From: Emcibacter sp.
Lineage (GTDB): Bacteria; Pseudomonadota; Alphaproteobacteria; Sphingomonadales; Emcibacteraceae
Direction: 5' to 3'
Assembly: GCA_016764855.1 (NCBI GenBank)
Contig: JAESRB010000112.1
Span: forward strand, 1-35,879
DNA: 35,879 bases
Every line of letters begins with the position of its first letter. The stretch's first letter is position 1. The notes beneath the pieces were generated by a model. It had not been told where the DNA came from. It saw only the letters and a list, made by a program, of their open reading frames with translations, and ran no database searches. The position numbers were made by a program, and so were the translations under genes. Below, one piece after another: positions 1 through 9,890 of the stretch.

Positions 1-1224
1 CGCCATAAGGGAATGTCAGGCGGGCGGTGCAGCCATCAAACGGGGCAAGTGGGTTGCCATCGGCATCAACATAGGAATAACGTCCGACAGCAGCCCCGCC
101 GTAAATTGTATTTGGTCCGGTATCCAAATCACGTACCCCGGAAGGTCTCGTCGTTGTACCACCTTCAACCGTAACCAGATATTCCGGGACCCAGTCTCCA
201 CGGCCTTTTTGACTATGGAAATAAGGTGTGATTTCGGCAGAGAAATTATCCCCCTCATAGGCGGCACGTAGATATAAGAAATAGTTGGTACGTAGCGTGG
301 ACCATGACGGACGATAGGCCTGATCAACAAAAGGAATGCCAGTGATCACATCGGTCAGACGGTCCCAGTTGGGATTTTCCTTGAATTGGTCAAGGCTGAT
401 GCGTTGAAAGTTGTCTTCTTGCGTATCATCCCAGGAAATGCGGCCTGTCAGGGTCCAGTCTTCTAATTCTGTGACGAATTTTGCGGCGATATGGTCGCGT
501 TCACTATTTCCGGCATTGCCAATCCATGCATCGTTATAGGTGTGAGAATAGCTGATATAAGCACGGGTGTTTGACATTACTTCCCCCGTATCATAGCGGA
601 AGAAATAACGTTGGGCATTATTGTCGCCGATACTGATTCCCGCTTGCAAACCGGATTCTTCCGCAGGATTATTGGTGATGAAGTTAATTGTTCCGCCCAA
701 TGCCTCATGGGATGGCGATGAAATATCACTTGTTCCTTGAGCGACTTCTACCCGCTCCAGATTTTCAGAATCAATATAACGGTTGGCCTTTGATCCACCG
801 CCGTAATTGGAATTACCATTGGGCAGGCCATCTATGGTCATGCCGATTTGCTGTTCGCTTAGCCCCACGTTAAAACCACGGATGCTGATGGTTGTAGACC
901 AGTCATCTGAGCCGAATGTACCGCCTTCGGAAATGAAGATCCCCGGCAGATTCTCAATGGCGGACAGAACGCTGGCAGAGGGAGCCTTTTGATCCAGCAT
1001 GACATTGTCGGTCGCATTATTGGCATATGTAACGGCCTTCCCGGTTACGACAACTTCTTCCATGGACATAATATCATCGGCATAGGCGGCTTCGGCCTCT
1101 TCTGCATGGGCTGTAATGTTGAGCGTTACTATGGTGCCCATAAGCGCAGTGGAACATAATAATTTCTTCCAGAAGGCATGATTGCCAGCATGGATAACTT
1201 TGTTAAGCGGTGTAGTCAACATTG
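1..1224 (-). CDS. TonB-dependent outer-membrane receptor, 3'-truncated by window edge, apparent frameshift near start
   Basis: Reverse-strand reading shows a TonB-dependent receptor: a signal-peptide-like stretch (WKKLLCSTALMG...ITAHA), a TonB box (EEVVVTG), a plug domain with the SIRGFNVG motif, and the start of the barrel. The C-terminus runs off the window, so the ligand cannot be judged. The plausible start is the ATG at 1224-1222, which has AAGGA about 8 bases upstream. That ATG is not in the frame of the rest of the protein: it reads into a stop after about 30 codons. The receptor frame has a TAA at 1207-1205 and no ATG until 1141, inside the signal peptide. Restoring one A in the A5 run at 1199-1203 would join ATG, signal peptide and receptor. 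Sequencing error, real mutation or slippage are all possible. The family call is secure; the intactness of the gene is not. Confidence 0.8.
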
Positions 1225-1388
1225 GTAAAATCCTTATCAAATCTGAATAATTGAAATAATATTCATTAATTCCCACCTTGGGTTAAGGCGAATATCAAAG
1301 ATTCAAATGACAGTTTCGTGAAGGATTTTTTATGTTTAGGATGCAGTTTTATGTCGTTATGTTTGAATCGAGGGTGATCGGCAGAAAT

Positions 1389-1423
1389 AAAAAAAACCAA
1401 CCCATATTAATAATGGGTTGGTT
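1389..1423 (-). terminator. Rho-independent terminator after the porin gene
   Basis: An 11-bp perfect inverted repeat (1395-1405 with 1413-1423) has a 7-base loop. On the reverse strand it is followed by a run of eight T (the A run at 1389-1396). It sits just downstream of the porin gene and separates it from the TonB receptor. Confidence 0.85.
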
Positions 1424-1469
1424 AAAGTGTTGCCGAAATATGGAGCATTACATTTCGGTCTTGTGGTAT

Positions 1470-2789
1470 TTAGAAAGCGTATTTCGCGGAAAATTGTAGA
1501 CGGTGCATATTACCATTCAAACTGCTCTCGATGGTACGTTTAGCATACATATATTCCCCACCGAAAGTGATTTTAGGTATGGGAGAATAGAGCAGGTTGG
1601 CATGCATGCTATAGACGTCTTTGGTCACGCCGGTGCCAGTCAGGGCCACATTGTTATCCGCTTTGAAGGCCGATAATGTCAGGTTGGATCTGAATTTATC
1701 ATTCCAGAAATGACGGTAGGAAACAAATCCAGCATAAGAGCCAATGGCCTCGAGTTCTCCGGCGGCATTGATAACAGCACCATTCGCCGTGTTCAGGCCA
1801 AGATAACGGCCAAGGCCTTTGCCCCCTGTTGCCATAAAGCGGAAGTCATCTTTGGCCCCGACTTTTAACTTCCCGGACAGACTGATGCCCCAACCGGTGG
1901 TGCTATCGTCAATCACGCCGTTGTTGAGTTTCAGATTACGCAGGATACCGGCAATGCCAATATGCCCCCATGAATCCTTTTTATTATACCGGATCACAAA
2001 GTCCGGGATGGCCCCATCATCAGACACAATACGGCCACCGCCACCGAAAGGAGTTATGGTCGTTTCCGGGTTTTCTACAGAAATCTGGAATCCGCCAGAG
2101 GTATATCTGAACTGGGTTTGACGGATGAAGACCGTTCCTTCCGCCGGGCCGACGAAATCAAGGTTTTCGGCAAGAGCAGATACATCCTGAAATGTGGACC
2201 ATGTTTGACCGGCCAGAAAATTGTCGTATTTAACAAAGGCATGGCGCATTCTCGGGTTGTAACTATTGGTCAATCGTTCATTACCGCCCGGGCCGGTTAA
2301 AAAGTCCATTTCGATAAAAGTTGTTAAGTCATGACCATTCACATTAGTGGTGGTTTTGATGTTGAAGCGGGTTTCTTTTGCGCCGAGGTCACTGTCAAAG
2401 CCACTCTCGCTTGGCCCGCTACCCACAGGAATGAGTCCTGCAATATAAAAATCCCGGCCCAGGTTTTGGGGGCCTAATTCCCCGCGGCTATAGCTGGAGG
2501 CTATAAAGTCGGCCTTGATATAGCCGCCCAGAGAAACTTTTGTGTTTCCCACGCGCATTTCAAGGCTGTTCTTTTCGGCCTTTTGGGCAATCTCTTTTGT
2601 TGCGGCAACTTCTACATGTTGCTTCTGCAGATCGTCTTTCAATTCCATCAACATGGATTCTAATCTATTGATCTTCGCTTCCAGTTCCTGATTGGTTGCT
2701 GCAAACGCGTTACATGGTAGTAAAAAGGTTAAAGCGATGCCGCTTAACAGGCCACGTTTCAGAGAAATACGTGTTTCAGTTCTTTCCAT
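1470..2789 (-). CDS. DcaP-like trimeric outer-membrane porin
   Basis: 439 residues. A signal peptide (about residues 1-31, ending NAFAA) is followed by a short predicted coiled coil rich in Leu, Lys and Glu (about 33-75), then a beta-barrel-like sequence beginning VSLGGYIKADF and ending in a terminal aromatic (KYAF). This layout is that of the DcaP family, known from Acinetobacter as channels for dicarboxylates and other small anions. The start at 2789 has GGGAG 9 bases upstream. The gene is divergent from acs and shares a roughly 270-base intergenic region with it. I infer that it admits acetate or other small carboxylates for the neighbouring module, but the substrate is not shown by the sequence. 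Confidence 0.8.
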   Translation of the reverse strand: MERTETRISLKRGLLSGIALTFLLPCNAFAATNQELEAKINRLESMLMELKDDLQKQHVEVAATKEIAQKAEKNSLEMRVGNTKVSLGGYIKADFIASSYSRGELGPQNLGRDFYIAGLIPVGSGPSESGFDSDLGAKETRFNIKTTTNVNGHDLTTFIEMDFLTGPGGNERLTNSYNPRMRHAFVKYDNFLAGQTWSTFQDVSALAENLDFVGPAEGTVFIRQTQFRYTSGGFQISVENPETTITPFGGGGRIVSDDGAIPDFVIRYNKKDSWGHIGIAGILRNLKLNNGVIDDSTTGWGISLSGKLKVGAKDDFRFMATGGKGLGRYLGLNTANGAVINAAGELEAIGSYAGFVSYRHFWNDKFRSNLTLSAFKADNNVALTGTGVTKDVYSMHANLLYSPIPKITFGGEYMYAKRTIESSLNGNMHRLQFSAKYAF

Positions 2790-2827
2790 ATTTTTTAACT
2801 CCCTAGATATTTATTGATAAGACGAAT

Positions 2828-2944
2828 TATTAGACATCTTTAAAGTTGGCGATATACGCCTTTCGTCGTATAAAAATGTCTTAAATCTAGTAAACTATTG
2901 TTTTTTATGAGTTTATTATTTTGATATACGACTAATGTCTAATA
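2828..2944. promoter_or_regulatory. Candidate operator region between porin and acs, with repeated short motifs
   Basis: The sequence ATGTCTAATA occurs twice in opposite orientation (reverse strand 2837-2828, forward 2935-2944), with a related ATGTCTTAAA at 2876-2885. GTCGTATA at 2865-2872 is mirrored by TATACGAC at 2925-2932. GTCGTATAA recurs upstream of the response regulator gene (5128-5136), and a one-base variant occurs upstream of the symporter genes. I infer binding sites for the LuxR-type regulator encoded at 5197. No -35/-10 pair could be chosen with confidence. Confidence 0.4.
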
Positions 2945-3061
2945 TAAATCTGTCATAAAATTGTGAATATATGCCTACAGAATATGGAGGAGCTAGTAAC
3001 AGTTGATAATGAACCCTATATTCAATACATATATAATCTTGGGATATAGAGAGGTAATATC

Positions 3062-3205
3062 ATGACAGATTCAACAATTTATAATGTATCGGAAGAATTT
3101 GCGAAAAATAGCCATATGGATAATGAACGTTATCTTGAGCTGTATGAGCAATCTGTGAAAGACCCTGAGGGGTTTTGGGGAGAAATGGGCAAGCGTATTG
3201 ACTGA
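3062..3205 (+). pseudogene. acs: N-terminal part of acetyl-CoA synthetase, cut off by an in-frame TGA
   Basis: From the ATG at 3062 (AGAGGT 7 bases upstream) 47 codons read as a typical Acs N-terminus, including EEFAKN, DPEGFWGEMGKRID. Codon 48 (3203-3205) is TGA. In Acs proteins this position is the conserved Trp of the DWxKPY segment, so a TGG-to-TGA change is the simplest reading. The frame then continues with no gap into the 601-codon ORF at 3206. Joined, the two pieces give 649 residues, the usual Acs length. This segment has the better ribosome binding site. Confidence 0.85.
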
Positions 3206-5011
3206 ATGAAGCCCTATACGCAGGTTAAAGACGTGTCCTTTGCCAAGGAAGATTTGCATATCAACTGGTATGCGGACGGGACATTAAACGCCAGCGTCAA
3301 CTGTATTGACCGTCATTTGCCGGAACGTGCGAATCAAACGGCGATTATTTTTGAGGGGGATGATCCGTCGTCTTCTTTGAAAATCACTTATCAAACGCTT
3401 TATGAGAAAACATGTCGTTTCGCCAATGTATTGAAATCCCGTGGTGTTAAAAAAGGCGACCGGGTAACAATATACATGCCGATGATTCAGCAAGCGGTCT
3501 ATGCCATGCTGGCCTGCGCCCGTATTGGAGCGGTACATTCCGTTGTTTTCGGTGGTTTTTCGCCAGAGGCTCTGGCCGGTCGGATTAAAGACTGCGGCAG
3601 CCATGTGGTGATCACGGCGGATGAGGGTATTCGCGGTGGCCGGGCTGTTCCTCTTAAAACCAATGTAGATATGGCTCTTGCAGAACATAATGGTGATATG
3701 GAAGTGCATACCGTTGTTGTGGTACGCCATTCCGGAGCCAAGGTTCCTATGGAGGAAGGCCGTGATATCTGGTATCAGGATGAAGCAGAAAAACAGCCTG
3801 CGGAATGTACGCCAGAGGAAATGAATGCGGAAGATCCGTTGTTCATTCTTTATACGTCTGGTTCTACCGGACAGCCCAAGGGCGTTCTGCATACCACAGG
3901 CGGATATATGGTTTATGCCAGTCTGACTCATGAGCTGGTATTTGATTATAAAGACGGCGAGGTCTATTGGTGTACGGCCGATGTGGGCTGGGTTGCGGGG
4001 CATAGCTATATCGTATACGGGCCGTTGGCCAATGGGGCGACAACGCTGGTCTTCGAAGGCATTCCCACCTATCCCGATGCGTCACGTTTCTGGCAGATAT
4101 GTGATAAGCATCAGGTTAATATTTTTTATACGGCGCCAACGGCTTTGCGGGCTTTGATGCGGTCCGGGGATGATTATGTCAATTCCTGTGACCTGTCGTC
4201 TCTGCGGTTGTTAGGCTCAGTGGGGGAACCCATTAATCCAGAAGCCTGGAATTGGTATCATACGGTGATTGGTAAAGGTAAATGCCCGATAGTGGACACT
4301 TGGTGGCAAACGGAAACCGGAGGTATTATGATCACACCTCTGCCGGGCGCGACAGCATTGAAACCGGGGTCAGCCACGCGGCCTTTCTTTGGGGTTCAGT
4401 TGGAATTGGTTGATGGCGATGGTAAAGTTCTTGAAGGCGTAGCAGAAGGTAATCTGGTGATTACGGACAGTTGGCCGGGACAAATGCGGTCCGTTTACGG
4501 TGACCATGAACGTTTTATTCTGACGTATTTTTCCACCTATGAAGGTAAATATTTTACTGGAGATGGGTGTCGTCGGGATGAAGATGGTTATTACTGGATC
4601 ACAGGCCGGGTGGATGATGTGATCAATGTGTCGGGTCACCGTATGGGCACAGCCGAAGTGGAAAGCGCGTTGGTTTCCCATGATCTTGTCGCGGAAGCCG
4701 CCGTTGTGGGCTATCCGCATGATATTAAAGGGCAGGGCATATATGCCTATGTGACTTTGATGGCGGAAATTGAGGGCTCAGATGATTTGCGTCAGGACTT
4801 AAAGAAATGGGTGCGCCGGGAAATTGGTCCTATTGCCACACCGGATAAAATTCAATTTGCGCCGGGCCTGCCGAAAACCCGATCTGGTAAGATCATGCGT
4901 CGTATCCTGCGTAAAGTTGCGGCGAATGAACATGAAAACCTTGGCGATATATCAACTCTTGCTGATCCGTCTGTTGTTGAGGATATCATCCAAAACCGCA
5001 AAAATAAGTAA
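3206..5011 (+). CDS. acs: Acetyl-CoA synthetase (AMP-forming), main ORF beginning directly after an internal stop codon
   Basis: Converts acetate, ATP and CoA to acetyl-CoA in the cytoplasm. 601 residues, almost all of Acs. It has the P-loop ([11 protein letters not shown]), TWWQTETGG, the hinge region [20 protein letters not shown], and the C-terminal [11 protein letters not shown] with the catalytic, acetylatable Lys (residue 562 here, 610 in the restored protein). The full gene would start at 3062; an in-frame TGA at 3203-3205 replaces the conserved Trp, and the ATG at 3206 follows it immediately. No good ribosome binding site precedes 3206, so expression would need termination-reinitiation, readthrough, or the stop is a sequencing error. 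Loss of 48 residues would remove part of the N-terminal Acs domain. The next genes on the + strand and the - strand cluster beyond them are the matching two-component system and symporter. Confidence 0.93.
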   Translation: MKPYTQVKDVSFAKEDLHINWYADGTLNASVNCIDRHLPERANQTAIIFEGDDPSSSLKITYQTLYEKTCRFANVLKSRGVKKGDRVTIYMPMIQQAVYAMLACARIGAVHSVVFGGFSPEALAGRIKDCGSHVVITADEGIRGGRAVPLKTNVDMALAEHNGDMEVHTVVVVRHSGAKVPMEEGRDIWYQDEAEKQPAECTPEEMNAEDPLFILYTSGSTGQPKGVLHTTGGYMVYASLTHELVFDYKDGEVYWCTADVGWVAGHSYIVYGPLANGATTLVFEGIPTYPDASRFWQICDKHQVNIFYTAPTALRALMRSGDDYVNSCDLSSLRLLGSVGEPINPEAWNWYHTVIGKGKCPIVDTWWQTETGGIMITPLPGATALKPGSATRPFFGVQLELVDGDGKVLEGVAEGNLVITDSWPGQMRSVYGDHERFILTYFSTYEGKYFTGDGCRRDEDGYYWITGRVDDVINVSGHRMGTAEVESALVSHDLVAEAAVVGYPHDIKGQGIYAYVTLMAEIEGSDDLRQDLKKWVRREIGPIATPDKIQFAPGLPKTRSGKIMRRILRKVAANEHENLGDISTLADPSVVEDIIQNRKNK

Positions 5012-5078
5012 TCGGGAAAGATGACTTCCACGCCGTTAAAACGACGTCGGTTTAACGCAAATAATAGAATATGTAATG

Positions 5079-5104
5079 AAAGGCCCTTTATGGGGCCTTT
5101 TATC
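5079..5104 (+). terminator. Rho-independent terminator after acs
   Basis: AAAGGCCC (5079-5086) pairs with GGGCCTTT (5093-5100), followed by a short T-rich tract. A second small inverted repeat, CGTTAAA/TTTAACG (5034-5040 with 5051-5057), lies just upstream. Confidence 0.7.
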
Positions 5105-5127
5105 TTTCTGGCAAATAATCAAAAAAA

Positions 5128-5136
5128 GTCGTATAA
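5128..5136 (+). promoter_or_regulatory. GTCGTATAA motif upstream of the response regulator gene
   Basis: The same nine bases occur upstream of acs (2865-2873). It lies about 60 bases before the regulator's start codon, so it could mark autoregulation. This is inference from recurrence only. Confidence 0.3.
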
Positions 5137-5196
5137 TGACTATGGGACAATAATAAATATTTGAGGCGATAAGAAACAAACATATAAGAGGGGACT

Positions 5197-5859
5197 ATGC
5201 TGGGGCGGAAAGTATTAATCACTGATGATCATCCATTATTCAGATCGGCGTTGCGACAAGCTGTAAAAAGAGTGGCCCCGGATGCGGACATTCTGGAGGT
5301 TAGTAGCCTTGCCGAGGCACAGAATAGTCTGTCTTTGGAACCGGATATTAAATTGGTGCTCTTGGATATTCATATGTCCGATAGCCATGGTTTTTCCGGG
5401 TTGATAATAATCCGCAAGGAATTTCCTCTATTGCCGGTTATTGTTGTTTCAGCCAGTGAAGAAATCTCAATCATTCAAAAGTCCATGAAATATGGGGCCT
5501 CCGGCTTTATTCCAAAGTCATCCGATTTGTCGGTTATTGGAGAGGCAATTGAAAGTGTTTTTAAGGGTGATCTGTGGTTGCCCGAGGGCGCGGCAGAGAA
5601 ATTTACCGATAGTAATGACCCGGACAAGGAAAAGTCGCAGCGACTTGCCAGTCTGACACCAGCTCAGTTCAAGGTATTAATGGGGCTGACCGATGGGTTG
5701 TTAAATAAACAAATCGCTTATAATATGGATATTTCCGAAGCGACGGTAAAGGCACATGTCACGGCAATTTTTAGAAAATTGAATGTGAATACACGCACTC
5801 AGGCGGTTATTTTTGCTCGCTCTCTTAAGCTAGAGACAGATAGAATAGAAGAAGAATAA
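5197..5859 (+). CDS. LuxR/NarL-family response regulator, CrbR-like
   Basis: 220 residues. The N-terminal receiver domain (about 1-120) has the acidic DD at residues 10-11, the phospho-acceptor Asp57 (VLLDIHM) and the conserved Lys near FIPKSSD. A LuxR-type helix-turn-helix follows (about 150-212: LTPAQFKVL...LNKQIAYNMDISEATVKAHVTAIFRKL). AGAGGGG lies just before the start. It sits between acs and a convergent SLC5-fused hybrid kinase, the arrangement and partner type of CrbS/CrbR (MxtR/ErdR in Pseudomonas), which switch on acs for acetate growth. I infer the same job here; the specific name rests on context, since response regulators of this family look alike. Confidence 0.85.
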   Translation: MLGRKVLITDDHPLFRSALRQAVKRVAPDADILEVSSLAEAQNSLSLEPDIKLVLLDIHMSDSHGFSGLIIIRKEFPLLPVIVVSASEEISIIQKSMKYGASGFIPKSSDLSVIGEAIESVFKGDLWLPEGAAEKFTDSNDPDKEKSQRLASLTPAQFKVLMGLTDGLLNKQIAYNMDISEATVKAHVTAIFRKLNVNTRTQAVIFARSLKLETDRIEEE

Positions 5860-5893
5860 AACGAAACCTTAAAGAACCATATCTTTTCGGAGG

Positions 5894-8800
5894 TCAGGTT
5901 TTTTCCATGTTTAATAAGGCTGCCCGCAGGGTGGCAGGCTCCACGGGTTTCTGAATATGCCGAAAACCGGCATGTAGTATTTTATCTTTCACATCTGACG
6001 ACCTATCTGCAGTAATGATGTAGCCGATAAAACTATCCCCTAATTTTTCACGCATTTTTATGAGCAAGTCTAATCCGGTTTCGGGCGTGTCCAATTGGTA
6101 ATCGGCGAATATAATATCCGGGCTGCGTTCTGTTTCGGCAAGCCTTTGCAAGGCTTCGGGGTAATCCGTAGCCGTCATGACATGGCAATTCCATCTGGTG
6201 AGAAGCTTTTTCATACCGTCCAATATGGTGCGTTCATTATCAACACAAAGAACAGAAAGGTCTTTATTGGGTTTTATTATGGATATGGAGGGGGATACAC
6301 TTTGTTTTTTTGGTTCTTTTTTACTTAATGGAACTGTCACGCGGAAGACGGACCCTTTGCCCATTATGGAGTTCACAGATATCGTATGGTCCAGAATTTT
6401 GATAATGCGTTCTGTAATGGCAAGGCCGAGCCCCAATCCTTTGTCATTGCCGGTATAGCCGTTGTTCAGACGTTTGAATTCCTGAAATATTTCTTCGTAT
6501 TTGTCCTCTTCAATACCGCTGCCTGTATCCCATACCTCAATGACGAGATGTTTTCCCTGTAAACGTGTCCCCATTAATACTCGGCCTTTTTCCGTATATC
6601 GGAGAGCATTGGAGACTAGGTTTTGCAAAACGCTGTGTAATAGTCCCTTGTCGCTGGAAATAACAGCGGAGCATGGAACTTGCCGAAATTCTAGCCCGGA
6701 TTCCTTTGCGATGGCTGAAAACTCCACATTCAGCGCATTGAATAAACTTTGTATCGGGAAATCTACGATTTCTGAAATTGTCCCGCCCGCATCCAGTTTA
6801 GAGATATCAAGCAGGGCATTTAACAGCCTTTCCGATGATTTCAGGGACTGGGAAATATTCCTTACGACATCATAGGTTTCTTGATCCTGATCGGCCAAAT
6901 CCTCCTCCAGAACAGCGGCAAATAATCGGGCAGCATTCAAGGGCTGTAAAAGATCATGACTGGCGGCAGCAAGGAAGCGGGTTTTGCTTTGTGTTGCATC
7001 CTCAGCCAGTTGTTTTGCTTCTCGCAATTCTTCTTCGATTTGGGCGCGGGCTTTGATTTCCGCATGAAGGTTGGCATTTAATTGAGAAAGTTCTTCTGTA
7101 CGGTTTTTGACCCGGCCTTCCAAATTCTCATTGGTGTCTTTCAGAGCAAGTTCGGCCTTTCGGCGGTCGGTAATATCCTGATACAGGGCAAAGAAACCCT
7201 GTGTGATATTATGCTCATCCTTTTGCGGGATATAGGAAACCTGAGTATATCTTATGCCCAGTCCTTTTTGGTATATTTCCAGATCAAAAAGTTGTTTCTT
7301 TCCGGCGAGAACACCCTTTATATAAGGTTCTCTTAGGGTATAATCTTCGTGTCCCAATACATCATGAATATGTTTGCCAATAATATTATTATTGTCAGGG
7401 TTATAAAGGGCGTGATATGCTTTATTGGCAAACCTCAGGCGGTAATCCTTATCCGTATAGGCAATCACTTCAGGAACATTGTCGGTATAAAAACGCATAT
7501 TTTCTTCATTTTGACGAAGCGCATTTTCAATACGTTTTAATTCGGTAATATCAGTAAAGCTGATCACAGTTCCGCCGCCGGGCATGGGGTTTGAGATAAC
7601 CTGTACCACCTGATCATTGGGGCGGAAACGAATGGAACTGCGGGGGCGGCGTTTGCGCCAATCTACTTTGCGGCGGGCGAGGACCGCATCCACATCTGCG
7701 CTGCCATATTCGCCTTGTTTGGCATTAAACCGGACCAAGTCCTCGACTGGGCGGCCCACATAAAGAAAGTCTTCCGGGTATCCAAACATCTCGATATATT
7801 TTTTGTTCCAGGCAATGATATTAATATTGGCATCAAATACAAAGATAGCCTGACCGACATTCCCCAAAGTCGATTGTAATATTTCCCTATTAAAATCAAG
7901 CTCTTCCGAGGCATCGTTGAGGAGTTTTATCACATCCTCAATCTGAAAATTTGTACCTTTCAGGGTCGAGGCCATTAAACGGTGAGATGCAGAGGAGCCA
8001 ATGGCGCGGGCAATCAACCCCTCTACATGATGAACAAATTGTGCGTTAATTTTATCAGATACTTTTAGGTCGTTCCCTGTGGTCAGGTTAAAATTCTTGA
8101 TCAGGTTCTTCCCGGCATAGGCACCCAGAACTTTTATGACCAGATGCCTTAATATACGGGCCGTTACAATGTTATCGGATTTAACCATGTCACTATGCTG
8201 GATCGGTTTGGTATTCTCATCGACAAAAGCTCTGGCCTGAATTTTGTCCAATATGGTTGGCGTTTCTTTCAGGGAGAAGTAAATATAACAGCTTACATTA
8301 GCCAAAAGGCTATAGACGACGCCGTGGGTTAAAGGGTCCATTGCCGTAATGCCGAACAAGGCCTCTGGTTTTAGCCATAAAATACCGAAAGGGCCATTTT
8401 CGATGAACAGTTCGTTTATCCAACCAATGCCCTTCATACTGGGTAGTAGGAGCGTATAAAACCATATGGCGTAGCCACTGCTGATGCCATATATAACGCC
8501 TTTTTTGTGGCCTTTGCGCCAGAGAACGGCACCAATGACCGCTGGTATAAACTGGCTGGCGGCGACAAAAGATATGAGCCCAATATTGGCTAGAGCATCA
8601 TCCGATGATGTGCGGAAGTAGGCATAGGCAAGTAACATCAACAAAATAATAGCCACGCGCCGGACAAATAAAAGGGCCTTGCTGAAATTTTGTTCTTCCA
8701 GATTTATCAGGTTGTATTTAAATAGTAATGGCATGACGATGTCGTTGCAAATCATCGTACTCAGAGAGATGCAGGCCACAATCACCATGCCGGTAGCTGC

Positions 8801-9829
8801 CGAAAAACCGCCTAAATAGATGAAGACAGCCAGAGCTTTATTGTCAAATATGATGGGTAGACCTAAAACATAATAATCAGGATTTTGGATTGTTCCGGAT
8901 AGTAATTCAATCCCACCAACCACTGTGGGAATAAAAACCAGACTGATCAAAATCAAATAGAGTGAAAATATCCATCGGGCCATTTTTACATCATTTGGGT
9001 CATTATTTTCCACAACGGTTACATGGAACTGTCGCGGTAAACATATGATCGCGGCCATGCTAAGGAATAAGATGGTGAAGAAGCGGGTGTTTAATTGATC
9101 AGAGGTAAAGAGGTTCTGGGATTGGTTCAATTGGTCAAGGCGGCTCAACAGATCCCCGATCCCATCCATCAGGTAAAAGGTGACAAAAATACCAACAGCC
9201 ATTAGGGCGACAAGTTTAATGATAGCTTCAAAAGCTATGGCCTGAATTAAGCCGCGATGATGTTCTGTGGCATCAATATGCCGGGTGCCAAACATGATTG
9301 AAAAGAAGGCCAGCATAATGGCAATGAGGAAAGTCTGGTTGTTTGATGATGTTGTGAGCGTAGAGAAAAGTTCGATCTCGGTTGAATCAGCCATGATTTG
9401 AAAAGTGGTGGCAATGGATTTTAACTGTAACGCGATATAGGGTAAAGAGCCTATCACGGCCAGACAGGCGACCATCATCGCCAAATTTTGGCTTTTGCCA
9501 TATCGGGAAGAAATAAAGTCAGCGATAGAGGAGGAATGTTGATTTTGTCCGGCCACCACCAGCCGTCTGATCAATTTATGACCAAAAAGAAAGACAAGAA
9601 TGGGGCCAAGATAAATGGCAAGGAAGCTGAGACCTTGTGATATTGCGGTTCCGGTCGCTCCGTAATATGTCCAGGAAGAGCAATATACGGCCAGTGATAA
9701 ACTATAAACCAAAGCCCGGATAAAGGGAGCTTGAGCCTTATTTCTGTTCCGGTCACCCCACCATGCCACAAGGAATAAGGCGCCCATATACCCCAGAGAG
9801 ATAAGAATGATCAACCAGCCGTGTAACAT
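5894..9829 (-). CDS. SLC5 (sodium/solute symporter)-fused hybrid histidine kinase, CrbS-like
   Basis: 1311 residues. Residues about 1-500 form a multi-helix sodium:solute-symporter-like membrane domain. Then come a STAC-type linker (about 540-640), two PAS domains (about 650-780, with VFDANINIIAWN, and 785-905), a predicted coiled coil (about 905-950), and HisKA with the phospho-acceptor His958 (AASHDLLQPL). The ATPase domain has an N box (LQNLVSNALRYT), WDTGSGI and GLGLGLAI. A C-terminal receiver has Asp1243 (IIFADYQLD). AGGAAAGG lies 5 bases before the ATG. This is the architecture of CrbS/MxtR, the sensor of the acetate switch. The gene is convergent with the response regulator, ending 34 bases from it, and follows the symporter genes on the same strand. 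Confidence 0.9.
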   Translation of the reverse strand: MLHGWLIILISLGYMGALFLVAWWGDRNRNKAQAPFIRALVYSLSLAVYCSSWTYYGATGTAISQGLSFLAIYLGPILVFLFGHKLIRRLVVAGQNQHSSSIADFISSRYGKSQNLAMMVACLAVIGSLPYIALQLKSIATTFQIMADSTEIELFSTLTTSSNNQTFLIAIMLAFFSIMFGTRHIDATEHHRGLIQAIAFEAIIKLVALMAVGIFVTFYLMDGIGDLLSRLDQLNQSQNLFTSDQLNTRFFTILFLSMAAIICLPRQFHVTVVENNDPNDVKMARWIFSLYLILISLVFIPTVVGGIELLSGTIQNPDYYVLGLPIIFDNKALAVFIYLGGFSAATGMVIVACISLSTMICNDIVMPLLFKYNLINLEEQNFSKALLFVRRVAIILLMLLAYAYFRTSSDDALANIGLISFVAASQFIPAVIGAVLWRKGHKKGVIYGISSGYAIWFYTLLLPSMKGIGWINELFIENGPFGILWLKPEALFGITAMDPLTHGVVYSLLANVSCYIYFSLKETPTILDKIQARAFVDENTKPIQHSDMVKSDNIVTARILRHLVIKVLGAYAGKNLIKNFNLTTGNDLKVSDKINAQFVHHVEGLIARAIGSSASHRLMASTLKGTNFQIEDVIKLLNDASEELDFNREILQSTLGNVGQAIFVFDANINIIAWNKKYIEMFGYPEDFLYVGRPVEDLVRFNAKQGEYGSADVDAVLARRKVDWRKRRPRSSIRFRPNDQVVQVISNPMPGGGTVISFTDITELKRIENALRQNEENMRFYTDNVPEVIAYTDKDYRLRFANKAYHALYNPDNNNIIGKHIHDVLGHEDYTLREPYIKGVLAGKKQLFDLEIYQKGLGIRYTQVSYIPQKDEHNITQGFFALYQDITDRRKAELALKDTNENLEGRVKNRTEELSQLNANLHAEIKARAQIEEELREAKQLAEDATQSKTRFLAAASHDLLQPLNAARLFAAVLEEDLADQDQETYDVVRNISQSLKSSERLLNALLDISKLDAGGTISEIVDFPIQSLFNALNVEFSAIAKESGLEFRQVPCSAVISSDKGLLHSVLQNLVSNALRYTEKGRVLMGTRLQGKHLVIEVWDTGSGIEEDKYEEIFQEFKRLNNGYTGNDKGLGLGLAITERIIKILDHTISVNSIMGKGSVFRVTVPLSKKEPKKQSVSPSISIIKPNKDLSVLCVDNERTILDGMKKLLTRWNCHVMTATDYPEALQRLAETERSPDIIFADYQLDTPETGLDLLIKMREKLGDSFIGYIITADRSSDVKDKILHAGFRHIQKPVEPATLRAALLNMEKT

Positions 9830-9890
9830 TTACCTTTCCTTGTCTTAATGATGTGGGGTTCTATTCTTGTTTGCACAGTTGTTTCTATTT

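Noticed and set aside
16-330. Separate small reverse-strand gene at the left edge
   Set aside because: It is an out-of-frame shadow of the TonB receptor, whose true frame reads through here.
3284-4003. 239-codon reverse-strand open frame inside acs
   Set aside because: It lies antisense to a strongly conserved gene, has no ribosome binding site or recognisable domain, and follows from codon bias.
3206-5011. UGA read as Trp throughout the genome, or as selenocysteine in acs
   Set aside because: Many genes here end in TGA (for example MFS, cobS, cobD) and contain many TGG codons, so code 4 does not fit. The family residue is Trp, not Cys or Sec.
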